Assembly: GCF_025398735.1 (NCBI RefSeq)
Contig: NZ_CP104694.1
Span: forward strand, 4,613,001 to 4,677,000
Length of the DNA: 64,000 bases
Direction of reading: 5' to 3'
Source: Tahibacter amnicola
GTDB lineage: Bacteria; Pseudomonadota; Gammaproteobacteria; Xanthomonadales; Rhodanobacteraceae
The notes beneath the pieces were generated by a model. It was given only the letters and a program-made list of their open reading frames with translations, did not search any database and was not told the DNA's origin. Positions 1-7,500 of the stretch are shown piece by piece. A program made the position numbers and the translations under genes. Position 1 is the stretch's first letter, and every line of letters starts with the position of its first letter.

Positions 1-410
1 AGGTTCATAGCGCGGGCGATCTGGACCATGTCACTGTCGTCGATCGGCACCAGCCCGAAACGGAACGGATAGGCCCAGTTCTTCTTGCCGGCAGAAAACA
101 GCAGATCTGGCAGCAGCGGTCGAATCGATGCTGGCCGCACGGGCAACCAGTCCACATCCCGCCGGTAGGGCAGAAAACCCGGCGCCATCTCGACGCGATA
201 GGGAGCGGCGTCACGGACGACGCCCAACGCCGTGAACGCCTGCAGCAGGTCGCGCCCACGAAACTGCCGCGTCGGTGAGTAATACACGACATGATCCCCG
301 GCACTCATCCGTCGCAGCGGTCCCGCCTTGCCATGGCACACCTGCATGAACCCACCCGCACGCCCTACGGCCACATGCTCGGCCGACGCCACTGCGATCC
401 AGCTACTCAT
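1..410 (-). CDS. EVE domain-containing protein (3' end outside window)
   Basis: Read on the minus strand from ATG at 410, the protein begins [16 protein letters not shown] and continues through a [10 protein letters not shown] stretch, YYSPT and a WAYPFRFG block. These are hallmarks of small EVE-domain proteins (about 145 residues, UPF0310 type). About 136 codons are visible, so only the last few residues are missing. EVE is a PUA-like fold that in other proteins binds modified bases in DNA or RNA; the substrate of the stand-alone bacterial form is not established. The start codon overlaps the stop of the upstream VOC gene as ATGA, so the two are probably translationally coupled. Family call firm, function uncertain. 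Confidence 0.85.
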   Translation of the reverse strand, partial: MSSWIAVASAEHVAVGRAGGFMQVCHGKAGPLRRMSAGDHVVYYSPTRQFRGRDLLQAFTALGVVRDAAPYRVEMAPGFLPYRRDVDWLPVRPASIRPLLPDLLFSAGKKNWAYPFRFGLVPIDDSDMVQIARAMN

Positions 411-778
411 CGCGCAGCAGCCGCGAACACACGCAGGCGGTGCCCGTCGGGATCAAGCGCCACGAAGGTTCGCCCGAAGTCCATGGATGTCGGCGATTGC
501 ACGATGGGCAAGCCCTTGCGCGACCACGCCTCGTGCAGCGCATCGACCGTGGCATCGTCAGCCACAGGAAAAGCCAGTTCGCCATTGCGTCCGGCGCCGC
601 GTGCCGCGGGTTCCACGGTCCGTCGCGACCAAAGGCCAAGCATCAGGTGGGTATTAAGCGGAAACATCGCGAACGTCGGCGAGAACTCGGCGGGCTCGAT
701 CGCGAGGAGATCTTCGTAGAACGCCGCGCTGACCAGCGGGTTCCTGACGTAGAGGATCACGAAATGGGGGTTCGACAT
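407..778 (-). CDS. VOC family (glyoxalase/bleomycin-resistance fold) protein
   Basis: A 123-residue protein starting [14 protein letters not shown], with AAFYEDLL near the N-terminus and a C-terminal [14 protein letters not shown] strand. This is the usual single-domain vicinal-oxygen-chelate layout, and the pattern resembles small glyoxalase-like proteins. Substrate not identifiable. The start at 778 is chosen because AGGAGA lies five bases upstream; an in-frame extension to 850 has no comparable site. The gene is followed with a four-base overlap by the EVE gene. An inverted repeat at 850-866 lies about 70 bases upstream and could be an operator. Confidence 0.85.
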   Translation of the reverse strand: MSNPHFVILYVRNPLVSAAFYEDLLAIEPAEFSPTFAMFPLNTHLMLGLWSRRTVEPAARGAGRNGELAFPVADDATVDALHEAWSRKGLPIVQSPTSMDFGRTFVALDPDGHRLRVFAAAAR

Positions 779-849
779 GGCGGTCTCCTGGGCAGCACAG
801 CGGAACGACGCGGCTGGCCGTTCCGTTCCGGACACTCTAGGAGGTGCCA

Positions 850-866
850 CTGACAGGATCTGTCAG
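850..866. promoter_or_regulatory. 7-3-7 inverted repeat upstream of the VOC gene
   Basis: CTGACAG and CTGTCAG flank the three bases GAT. The arms are perfect. The site lies 72 bases upstream of the VOC start and downstream of the glycosyltransferase gene that ends at 941. It could be an operator for a dimeric regulator. No regulator gene adjoins it, so the assignment is speculative. Confidence 0.25.
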
Positions 867-888
867 CAGGGTTTCACGCCACTATCCA

Positions 889-921
889 GAAAACAGCGGC
901 GAAACGCGTTCGCCGCTGTTG
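889..921 (-). terminator. Probable rho-independent terminator of the epimerase-YaiO-HEAT-GT2 operon
   Basis: On the minus strand, just past the glycosyltransferase stop at 941, AACAGCGGCGAA and TTCGCCGCTGTT form a 12-bp stem around a short loop. The stem is followed by TTTTC. Position, stem and short T-run fit an intrinsic terminator for the operon transcribed from 5274 toward 941. Confidence 0.7.
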
Positions 922-940
922 TCTTTCGAAAGTCCCGCGC

Positions 941-2380
941 TCAGCCGATCTGTTTCGCCGGTTCTGCCGCCACGGGCTTCTGATAGGTGCCATAGCGCTT
1001 CATCTCGCCCAGATCCGTGCGATGGCGGACCAGGTAGTCGAACGTGCCGACAATGCGATGGAACAGGTGGTACTGGTGGTAGCCGAAGTTCTCCACCAGG
1101 CAGGCAAACAGCAGCCGCCCCAGCTCCCGGGTGCCCGCAACGCGCATGCGTGTACGTTCCTGCAGCAGCACGGCGGAAATCGACAGGAACGTGCCCAGCA
1201 GCACCGCGAAGACCATGAACAGGCCAATTTCGTACCACCCGACCAGCCCCAGCACCAAGGCCAGCACCATGAAGACATAGCTGGCGCCTTCGATCACGCC
1301 CGAGAATGCCTCGAACAGCAGGAAGAACGGCATGCCGAAGAGGCCGGTGATGCCATAGCGCGGGTTGAACGCCATCTTGCGGTTCTTGAGCAAGGCCTGC
1401 AGCGTGCCGCGTTGCCAGCGATTGCGCTGGGCCGCGAAGACGCTCATGGATTCGGGCACCTCGGTGTAGCAGACCGGGTCCGGAATATAGGCAATCTCCA
1501 TTTTGGTCTTGACGTCAGGGCCGTAGACGTGCTCATGCAAGCGGACGGTGAATTCGATGTCATCGGTGATCGAGTCGGCATCGCACCCCTTCATGGCCAG
1601 GAACACGTCCCGCTTGACCACCATGAATGCGCCGGAGATACACAGCATGCTGCGCAGGCGTGCCAGGCCCAGCCGGGCCCACTGGAAACTGCGCAGGTAT
1701 TCGACAGTCTGCAACAGGCTGAGGAATGACTGGGGCAATCCGCACCGGATGATATGCCCGTCCTCCACCTCCAGGCCGTTGGCCGGACGCACGATGCCGC
1801 CGGCCGCCACCACACGGGAATTGCGAAGGAACGGCCGCACGGCACGCACGAGGGCATCGGTTTCCAGTACGCAGTCCGCATCAATCACGCACAGCATCGG
1901 ATAGCGCGAGAGATTGGCCGCCGCGTTGATCGCATCGGCGCGCTTGCCGTTCTCCTTGTCGACGACCACGAGATTGGGAAACTCGTACGACTCGTAGACC
2001 GCGCGCACCGCTTTCGTGGGCAACGGACGCGGGCCGACCTTGTGGATCTGCCTCAGCCCGAAGTGCTTGATCAGTAGGTCCATCGTGGCGTCGGTGGATC
2101 CGTCATTGACGACGATCACCTCGTGCTGCGGATAGCGCAGCGCAAGCGCCCCCTGCACCGTATTCACGATGACCATCTCTTCGTTGTAGGCCGGCACGAT
2201 CACGCTGAAGGGCATGGTCAGTTGCGACTCGGCAATGCGTTTGAAATCACCGTAGTTGATGCCCAGGTGGTAGCGCCGCAGCTGGGTGGCACCGATCAGG
2301 ATCAGCAACAGATAGATGCCGTGCAGGCACATGTAGTACCCGAAGATCAGCATCATGATGGCGTGGACGGTCGCGTTCAT
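941..2380 (-). CDS. Processive GT2 family glycosyltransferase, membrane protein
   Basis: A 479-residue family 2 glycosyltransferase of the cellulose/PNAG-synthase type. An N-terminal membrane segment (about 9-34) precedes the GT-A domain, with VPAYNEE at 62-68, NDGS at 92-95, DAD at 167-169, an acceptor-site TDD at 272-274 and the processivity signature QRNRW at 318-322. Hydrophobic segments near 345-400 complete the synthase topology. It probably polymerises a sugar at the inner membrane; sugar and polymer are unknown. Its start overlaps the HEAT gene stop by four bases (ATGA). It is the last gene of a four-gene operon that also supplies an epimerase and a beta-barrel. Catalytic motifs are intact. 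Confidence 0.9.
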   Translation of the reverse strand: MNATVHAIMMLIFGYYMCLHGIYLLLILIGATQLRRYHLGINYGDFKRIAESQLTMPFSVIVPAYNEEMVIVNTVQGALALRYPQHEVIVVNDGSTDATMDLLIKHFGLRQIHKVGPRPLPTKAVRAVYESYEFPNLVVVDKENGKRADAINAAANLSRYPMLCVIDADCVLETDALVRAVRPFLRNSRVVAAGGIVRPANGLEVEDGHIIRCGLPQSFLSLLQTVEYLRSFQWARLGLARLRSMLCISGAFMVVKRDVFLAMKGCDADSITDDIEFTVRLHEHVYGPDVKTKMEIAYIPDPVCYTEVPESMSVFAAQRNRWQRGTLQALLKNRKMAFNPRYGITGLFGMPFFLLFEAFSGVIEGASYVFMVLALVLGLVGWYEIGLFMVFAVLLGTFLSISAVLLQERTRMRVAGTRELGRLLFACLVENFGYHQYHLFHRIVGTFDYLVRHRTDLGEMKRYGTYQKPVAAEPAKQIG

Positions 2381-3456
2381 GACGGCACTCCCGGCTCAAG
2401 CCCGATCCAGCCGTGCTCCTCGAGCACCTGCCGGCTGATGTCGCGTGCAAATCCGTCCGAATGCCCGCGCAGGGTGTGCGTGAGGATGTCAGCGCCCTCC
2501 TGGCCGAACAGGCATACCGCCTGCGCCGCGTTGAAGCGCACCCACCACGCCGAATCACCCAGGCGCCCGGCCAGGGCCGGCAACGCGGTGCGATCCGCCA
2601 GCTTGCCGAGCGATTGCACGGCGGCACTGCGGACCGTCCAGACCGTGTCGTCCAGCAGGCTGCACAAGGGCGAGATCGCGCGAGGATCACCGATATCGCC
2701 CAACGCACGCGCCGTGCTCAGCCGCATTTCAGGATCCTGCGCCTTGAGGAAGGGAATGATGAACGGCACGCACTGACGGTCACGCAACATGCCGAGCACG
2801 CGAATGGCAACCGTTGTCGCCGCAGGTTCCCGTCGCGCGGTCGATTCCCGTACGAAGTCGCGCAGCGGCGCCAGGCAATAGTTCCCCATTTCCACCAGCA
2901 CTTCGGTCGCCCGCTGCAGCGGCCATGCTGCCGGCAAGGCCAGCGCACGCAGGATGGGAATCACCGCCTGCCGCGCGCCGACCTGGGCGAGCGACTGGGC
3001 CGCGGCCAGGCGCACGTCCAGCATCGCATCGTCGAGCGCGTGGATCAGCAAGGGGACAACCTTCGGCGTACCCAGGTAGGCCATGTGATTGGCCGCCCGC
3101 GCACGCTTCATCCAGCTTCGGCTCATCAGCGCCTTGAACTCGCGCCTGTCCAGTCGAAGCTGCTCGAAAAACGTGTACAGGCGCCAGCGTTCTGCCGACT
3201 GCAGTTCGCTGGCCACGCTCAGCAGCGCCGCGTGGCCGATGGTGCTGTCGCGCCGCAGCGCGCTCATCACCTGGCGAACGTCCTCCTTGCCGTCCAGGTA
3301 AAGCCGGATCTGTTCCATCAGTTCCGTGCGGCGCTTGCGGATCTTTTTCTGCGCACGCTCGGAAAACCAGCGCGACAGCAATGCGCACACCGCCATGACG
3401 ACAACACAGATGGTGAGCAGAATGACGCCTTCGGCGACCAGGGTGAAGATGTCCAT
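2377..3456 (-). CDS. Membrane-anchored HEAT-repeat protein
   Basis: A 359-residue protein with one N-terminal membrane segment (about residues 5-28), a basic stretch (AQKKIRKRRTELMEQ), and then tandem alpha-helical repeats. The repeats carry typical HEAT signatures such as ARALGDIGDPRAISPL and AVQSLGKLADRTALPAL. HEAT arrays bind partner proteins, so it is likely a scaffold for the glycosyltransferase encoded immediately downstream; that role is inferred. The start at 3456 is chosen because GAGGT lies upstream and the gene then begins two bases after the YaiO stop. A longer frame to 3567 would overlap YaiO extensively. No catalytic motif seen. Confidence 0.82.
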   Translation of the reverse strand: MDIFTLVAEGVILLTICVVVMAVCALLSRWFSERAQKKIRKRRTELMEQIRLYLDGKEDVRQVMSALRRDSTIGHAALLSVASELQSAERWRLYTFFEQLRLDRREFKALMSRSWMKRARAANHMAYLGTPKVVPLLIHALDDAMLDVRLAAAQSLAQVGARQAVIPILRALALPAAWPLQRATEVLVEMGNYCLAPLRDFVRESTARREPAATTVAIRVLGMLRDRQCVPFIIPFLKAQDPEMRLSTARALGDIGDPRAISPLCSLLDDTVWTVRSAAVQSLGKLADRTALPALAGRLGDSAWWVRFNAAQAVCLFGQEGADILTHTLRGHSDGFARDISRQVLEEHGWIGLEPGVPS

Positions 3457-3458
3457 GG

Positions 3459-4259
3459 TCAATACCTCACGATCAGTCCCACGTTCGCGGTGCTGCGCGA
3501 ATACAGATGCGAACGCCGTTCGTGTTCGAGGCCGAGGACGATATCCAGGTAGTCCCGGATCGGCCACCGGTACATCACGGCGAGACTATCAGCGCTGCTG
3601 AGCAGCACGCTGCCCAGTTCCGGCACTTTCTCCGGATCAGCGCCATGCACATAGGTGAACCGCCACTGCGGCGATGGGTGCCGGCCGACGTCCAGCCGCA
3701 ACACGTAGGCGTGGTAGTCGCGCGCGTCAAACGCGCGTCCATGAATGTAGCGCGCGGTCAGCGCCACATCATCACCGATCGACCACTGCACGCCGGGCAT
3801 GTACTGGTCGATATCGCCTTCCGGGAATTCCAGGTGCCTCACATCCATCAGCAGCGCCACCGGCGTGGCGACATTCCAGATGATTCCTGCGCCAAACGCC
3901 TCATCCGGCGAAAAGTCAGCGCTGGTGGTGAAGCTGGCATCCGCATGCCATTCGAAACGGGACGTGGCCTGATGCGCCACGGACACGCCGGCACGCGGAT
4001 CACTCTCGTCGCCACGCTGGGGAACCGCCAGGCGCGCCCCCAGCAACCAGGTGGGCGTGGCGCGCAGATACAGGTCGACGCTCGCTTCACGCCAGTCATC
4101 GCGCCCGTCACTGACGTCGCTGAAGCTCAGCATCGGAGCGACGGTCCATCGATGTGAGCTGTCCGCCTCGGCCTGTGCGCAGACGGGTGGGACAAGGACG
4201 GCCGCCAGGACGACGGTCAATCCTGTGATCGCGCACCGCTTCCCGTTACCGGGGCGCAT
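3459..4259 (-). CDS. YaiO family outer membrane beta-barrel protein
   Basis: A 266-residue protein with a signal peptide (about 1-30, ending near VCAQA), followed by alternating strands rich in aromatics (RWTVAPMLSFSD, YHAYVLRLDVG, WRFTYVHGADPEKVP). It ends in an aromatic residue (VGLIVRY), as expected for a BAM substrate. The pattern matches YaiO-type barrels, the family of E. coli YaiO. Placed between an epimerase and a synthase, it is a plausible outer-membrane exit route for the glycan made by this operon; that is inference. It lies one base after the epimerase stop. Confidence 0.82.
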   Translation of the reverse strand: MRPGNGKRCAITGLTVVLAAVLVPPVCAQAEADSSHRWTVAPMLSFSDVSDGRDDWREASVDLYLRATPTWLLGARLAVPQRGDESDPRAGVSVAHQATSRFEWHADASFTTSADFSPDEAFGAGIIWNVATPVALLMDVRHLEFPEGDIDQYMPGVQWSIGDDVALTARYIHGRAFDARDYHAYVLRLDVGRHPSPQWRFTYVHGADPEKVPELGSVLLSSADSLAVMYRWPIRDYLDIVLGLEHERRSHLYSRSTANVGLIVRY

Positions 4260-4260
4260 G

Positions 4261-5274
4261 TCAGCGCGCCTCGGCGTGCGCCTGTCGGATGGTGTGTCCG
4301 CGACGACGCGCGGGAGTCCGGTAGGCCAGGATCAGGTCGTCCAAGGTCTGCTCCAAAGTCCAGCGGTGACGGTAGCCGGTGAGTTCCCGAAGGCGATCCA
4401 ACACCGGACGGCGTTGTGGAATGTGCTCGAAATGCTGGCCGTACGCCTGCTCGTAGGGGATGAACGCCATCACCGAGCTGCTCTGCGCACGTTGTATTAC
4501 CAATTTCGCCAAATCGCAAATGCGGATCTCTTGCGCATTGCCCACGTTGACCACCTTGCCATATGCGGCAGGAGTCGCCGCCAGTGCATCGAGCATGGCG
4601 ACGGTGTCGCGCACATCGCAGAACGAACGCGTCTGGTTCCCATCACCAAACACGCTTATCGGCGTCCCGGCCAGCGCCTGCTGCACGAAACGCGGCACGA
4701 CAAATCCGTACAGGCCGCACTGACGCCGCCCGACAGTGTTGAACAGACGCGCCATGACGACCGGTACGCGGTATTTGTCGAAATAGGCGCGCCCCTGCAC
4801 TTCATTACTGAGCTTGCTCAACGCGTAGTTGAGCAACGGCGCCCCCGGCGTCATCGCCAGCTCGACGTCTTCGCGCAATTCGGTGCGACAGCCCGTTCCG
4901 TATACGGAGGAGCTGGAGGGGATCACAACCTGCGGTTTGCGTCGCGCACGCGCGGCGGCGTGCAGCACCCGCTCGGTACCCACGACGTTGACGCGGGTCA
5001 CCTCCACGGGCTGCTTGAGCACACGGAACATGCCGACGACAGCCGCCATGTGATAGACGCGATCGGCGCGCGCGACGGCCTTGTCCAGCCGCGCCCAGTC
5101 GACCACGCAGGCTTTCTGGAATTCAAAACGCGAGTAGTGCTGCAGTGCGGCGACATTGCGCAGATTGCCGGTACTGAGATCGTCGATCGCCAGCACCGTG
5201 TCGCCCTGGTTCAAGTGATAGTGCGCAAGATGCGAACCAATAAAGCCCGCCCCGCCCGTAACGAGAACTTTCAT
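4261..5274 (-). CDS. NAD-dependent epimerase/dehydratase (sugar nucleotide, extended SDR)
   Basis: A 337-residue extended short-chain dehydrogenase. GGAGFIG at 7-13 binds NAD, SSSSVYG around 119-126 carries the active-site serine, and Y150-xxx-K154 (YALSK) is the catalytic pair. The layout matches UDP-glucose 4-epimerase and UDP-glucuronate decarboxylase types; the product sugar cannot be decided. The start at 5274 (MKVLVTGG) is supported by CAGGGGG upstream, and an extension to 5340 lacks similarity. As the first gene of the operon it probably supplies the activated sugar for the downstream glycosyltransferase. The preceding 300 bases hold a structured leader. Confidence 0.9.
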   Translation of the reverse strand: MKVLVTGGAGFIGSHLAHYHLNQGDTVLAIDDLSTGNLRNVAALQHYSRFEFQKACVVDWARLDKAVARADRVYHMAAVVGMFRVLKQPVEVTRVNVVGTERVLHAAARARRKPQVVIPSSSSVYGTGCRTELREDVELAMTPGAPLLNYALSKLSNEVQGRAYFDKYRVPVVMARLFNTVGRRQCGLYGFVVPRFVQQALAGTPISVFGDGNQTRSFCDVRDTVAMLDALAATPAAYGKVVNVGNAQEIRICDLAKLVIQRAQSSSVMAFIPYEQAYGQHFEHIPQRRPVLDRLRELTGYRHRWTLEQTLDDLILAYRTPARRRGHTIRQAHAEAR

Positions 5275-5577
5275 GACTGGCCCCCTGTAAGCCAGTAACT
5301 GGACACTCACCGTCCTGCAGGCCCTGGTGCGGCGCGACACGACCGTCCCGATCGTGGCCGTTCAGCAGCAGGAACCCCCTTATGCACGCATCGCTATCCA
5401 GTACGACGCGGTTGCGCTCCAGCCAGGAGCGCGAGTTTCGGCTGGAGCAAGAATGCGCCGAAACTGTGACGGGCACCACTGTTTTTGTGTGAAGAAGCGG
5501 GGTCGCGGCGGAAACGCTTTGTAACAAGCAGGCCGGCAGACCGTTGCCGGGCCTTGCGCATGAGGGGATGTGCGCCG
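5275..5577 (-). other. Leader/intergenic region before the epimerase operon
   Basis: About 300 bases between the epimerase start and the histidine phosphatase stop, with no credible gene on either strand. Two nested stem-forming blocks at 5414-5465 are annotated separately. A weak TACAAA-like -10 on the minus strand at about 5518-5523 could start a leader of roughly 240 bases, but no convincing -35 accompanies it. The long leader is consistent with post-transcriptional control of the glycan operon. Confidence 0.4.
5414..5465 (-). promoter_or_regulatory. Competing RNA stems in the leader of the epimerase operon (candidate RNA switch)
   Basis: In transcript order on the minus strand, AGTTTCGGC (5465-5457) pairs perfectly with GCCGAAACT (5442-5434) across a 14-base loop. 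GGAGCGC and GCGCTCC (5432-5414) then form a 7-bp hairpin with a 5-base loop. In addition GCTCCAGCC (5448-5440), which spans the first loop and part of its 3' arm, is fully complementary to GGCTGGAGC (5424-5416) in the second hairpin. The three pairings cannot all coexist unless as a pseudoknot. This resembles a switching leader but matches no riboswitch class I recognise. Confidence 0.4.
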
Positions 5578-6276
5578 TCAGGCGGCGACGGGGATATCGC
5601 GAACCAGGCGAACGGTATCGGCCATTGCGGCCTCCCCCAGGCGGTAGCGGAAGATCTGTGCGTTGGGTACCCAGCCGTCGGCATCCGTGGCCATCGCATT
5701 GGCGCGATTGCTGCCGAGCAGGAAATCCAGGGCATTGATGACGACCTGGTGGGTCACCAGCAGGATCCGCTCCTCGCCGGCGCGGGACTGCCACTCCCGC
5801 AGGCATTCGCGAACGCGCAGCACGACATCGCAACGACTTTCACCGCCCGGCGGGCAGAAATGAAAACGCCCGATTTCCTTGCGTTGCGCGGCCAGGTGCG
5901 GGAAACGGTGCTGGACTCCCAGATCCGTCAGGCGTTCGAGCACGCCGAAGGATTTTGGACGCAGGCGGGCGTCCAGGGAGAAATCCATGCGCACACCCGG
6001 CAGCTGGCGAATGATCCCGTCCGCCGTCTCCAGCGCGCGCAGATGCGGCGAGCAGATGATTCGCGTCGGCCGCTCGGAGGCCGGCAACGCCGCAATGGTC
6101 CGGCCCAGCGCATCCGCCTGCAGACGACCGTAGCCCGTCAACGGGAACTGGGCGTCGGAAAGGGGCGAATCGATTTCGAGCAGGCCACGCTGCAAGGCAT
6201 CCGCACGCGCCGCATTGCCGACACTGTGGCCATGACGGCACGCCAGCAGAGCCAATGCGGGTTTTTCGGTTGCCAT
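5578..6276 (-). CDS. Histidine phosphatase (phosphoglycerate mutase-like) family protein
   Basis: A 232-residue protein with the branch-1 signature RHGHSVGN at 14-21, where the first His would be phosphorylated. Further active-site motifs are CSPHLRALETA in the middle and VTHQVVINAL near the C-terminus, the second catalytic His. The usual arginines are present. Substrate unknown; the family covers phosphomutases and diverse phosphatases. The start at 6276 is chosen because AGGAGG lies just upstream inside a slightly longer frame, making MATEKPAL the natural N-terminus. It stands alone between the chemosensory operon and the glycan operon, transcribed in the same direction. Confidence 0.87.
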   Translation of the reverse strand: MATEKPALALLACRHGHSVGNAARADALQRGLLEIDSPLSDAQFPLTGYGRLQADALGRTIAALPASERPTRIICSPHLRALETADGIIRQLPGVRMDFSLDARLRPKSFGVLERLTDLGVQHRFPHLAAQRKEIGRFHFCPPGGESRCDVVLRVRECLREWQSRAGEERILLVTHQVVINALDFLLGSNRANAMATDADGWVPNAQIFRYRLGEAAMADTVRLVRDIPVAA

Positions 6277-6566
6277 ACTCGCCTCCTGAGCCATTACCGT
6301 GCCGGAAATCCGTCGCGGAACGCAGACCGACAGACTGGCTACGCAATTCCGATGCCAACGTGCGGACACACGCTCTCCCGGCGACTTTCTGGCGTGGTGC
6401 AGTCGATCGGCGGCGCAACTGGCGGGGAATGAACGCCGTCCAACGGCGTGGCCGGCGTGCATTTTTCGCCATCCGGGCGCAGGCACCGTGCGAGGTGCGG
6501 GTCAGGAAATCCCCGATCGCGTTGCGATGGCGCGGCGACGATCACCCACCATCCGGCGTGGCCGCA
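6277..6566. other. Intergenic region after the chemosensory operon
   Basis: No gene recognised. On the minus strand ACGCCG-TTGGA-CGGCGT (about 6432-6448) forms a small hairpin followed by TCATT, a weak candidate for the end of the chemosensory transcript. Promoter elements for the histidine phosphatase gene were not convincingly located. Confidence 0.3.
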
Positions 6567-7013
6567 TCATCCGATGCGCGGACGATTGGTCGACAACCAG
6601 TAGAGGCCCGTCTTCTGCGCAATCCCCATCAGCTCGTGCAGATGCACGGGCTTGACGATGTAGCTGTTGGCGCCCAGGTCATAGCTCTTGGCGATATCGA
6701 ACTCTTCCTGCGACGAGGTCATGATCACGACCGGAATCATGCTGGTGGCAGGATCGCCCTTGATGGCGCGCAACACGTCAATGCCGTCGACACGCGGCAT
6801 TTTCAGGTCCAGCAGCACCATTCGCGGACCAGCGTCCGAGCGGCCGGCGTACCGGCCGCGCCGGAACAGGTAGTCGAGCGCGACGTCGCCGTCCTGCAGC
6901 CAGAGCACGCGTCGTGCCTGGTCGCCACTGCGCAGGCCGTGCAGCGTCAGTTCCGCATCGATGGCGCTGTCATCCACGAGCAGAACGTCGATATTTTCGT
7001 CGGTGATAGCCAT
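6567..7013 (-). CDS. Rcp1-type single-domain response regulator
   Basis: A 148-residue receiver with acidic pair DD near 14-15, phosphoacceptor D69 in VLLDLKMP, switch residues around VIMTSS and K121 in YIVKP. The long beta3-alpha3 insertion and the LMGIAQKTGLYWL tail are typical of Rcp1-like regulators that serve phytochrome-type kinases. There is no output domain, so it acts by protein contact. AGGAGG precedes the start. It is the last gene of the chemosensory operon, 55 bases after the other regulator. Likely phosphorylated by the triple-receiver kinase upstream; that pairing is inferred. Confidence 0.92.
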   Translation of the reverse strand: MAITDENIDVLLVDDSAIDAELTLHGLRSGDQARRVLWLQDGDVALDYLFRRGRYAGRSDAGPRMVLLDLKMPRVDGIDVLRAIKGDPATSMIPVVIMTSSQEEFDIAKSYDLGANSYIVKPVHLHELMGIAQKTGLYWLSTNRPRIG

Positions 7014-7068
7014 GTCTCGCCTCCTGCTGACAAGTGCGGTTGCCCCTTGGGGCGAAACCGCACGCCTG

Positions 7069-7500
7069 CTACGCCTCCGGCCGCTCCGCGACCAGCTGCG
7101 TCAATCCCAGCTCTCGCACCAGATCGATGAAATCAGCCGCGTTGAGGGGTTTTAGCAGCACGCCGTTGGCGCCGACGACGTCACGCCGGATGTCGTCGCG
7201 CTGCTCCTTGTTGGACACCATCACGACCACCGGCAGATCGCGCGTCTCGTCCTGCGTGCGCCACTGCTGCAGGACTTCCAGCCCGTCGATCTTCGGCAGG
7301 TGCAGGTCCAGCAGCACGACGTCGGGTCGCGGCGAGCCACTGCCTGAGCAGACCTGCTGCACCAGGTCGAGCGCCTGCTGGCCGTCGCGCGCCACCAGGG
7401 TGGTATGTGCGGCGACGCCACGATGACGCAACGCGCGCTGGGTGAGTTCCACGTCGCCCGGGTTGTCTTCCACCAGAAGGATCACCGCCTGTGCATTCAT
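7069..7500 (-). CDS. Rcp1-type single-domain response regulator
   Basis: A 143-residue receiver with ED at 11-12, phosphoacceptor D65 in VLLDLHLP and K117 in VLLKP. It belongs to the same Rcp1-like class as the regulator at 6567-7013 but is clearly diverged, so it is not a recent duplicate. The expected switch Thr/Ser after beta4 is Ser in VVVMVSNKE. The start overlaps the kinase stop as ATGA, which suggests coupled translation and a matched stoichiometry with that kinase. No output domain is present; the target is unknown. Confidence 0.92.
   Translation of the reverse strand: MNAQAVILLVEDNPGDVELTQRALRHRGVAAHTTLVARDGQQALDLVQQVCSGSGSPRPDVVLLDLHLPKIDGLEVLQQWRTQDETRDLPVVVMVSNKEQRDDIRRDVVGANGVLLKPLNAADFIDLVRELGLTQLVAERPEA

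Noticed and set aside
5-304. 99-codon minus-strand frame at the left edge
   Set aside because: The EVE-domain protein occupies another frame of the same strand over the same bases and has clear family motifs.
4051-5298. 415-codon plus-strand frame opposite the YaiO and epimerase genes
   Set aside because: Shadow of two genes with intact catalytic or structural signatures on the other strand.
7069-7500. Idea that the two Rcp1-type regulators are a recent tandem duplication
   Set aside because: They differ throughout, including the acidic pocket surroundings and the tail, so the duplication, if any, is old.
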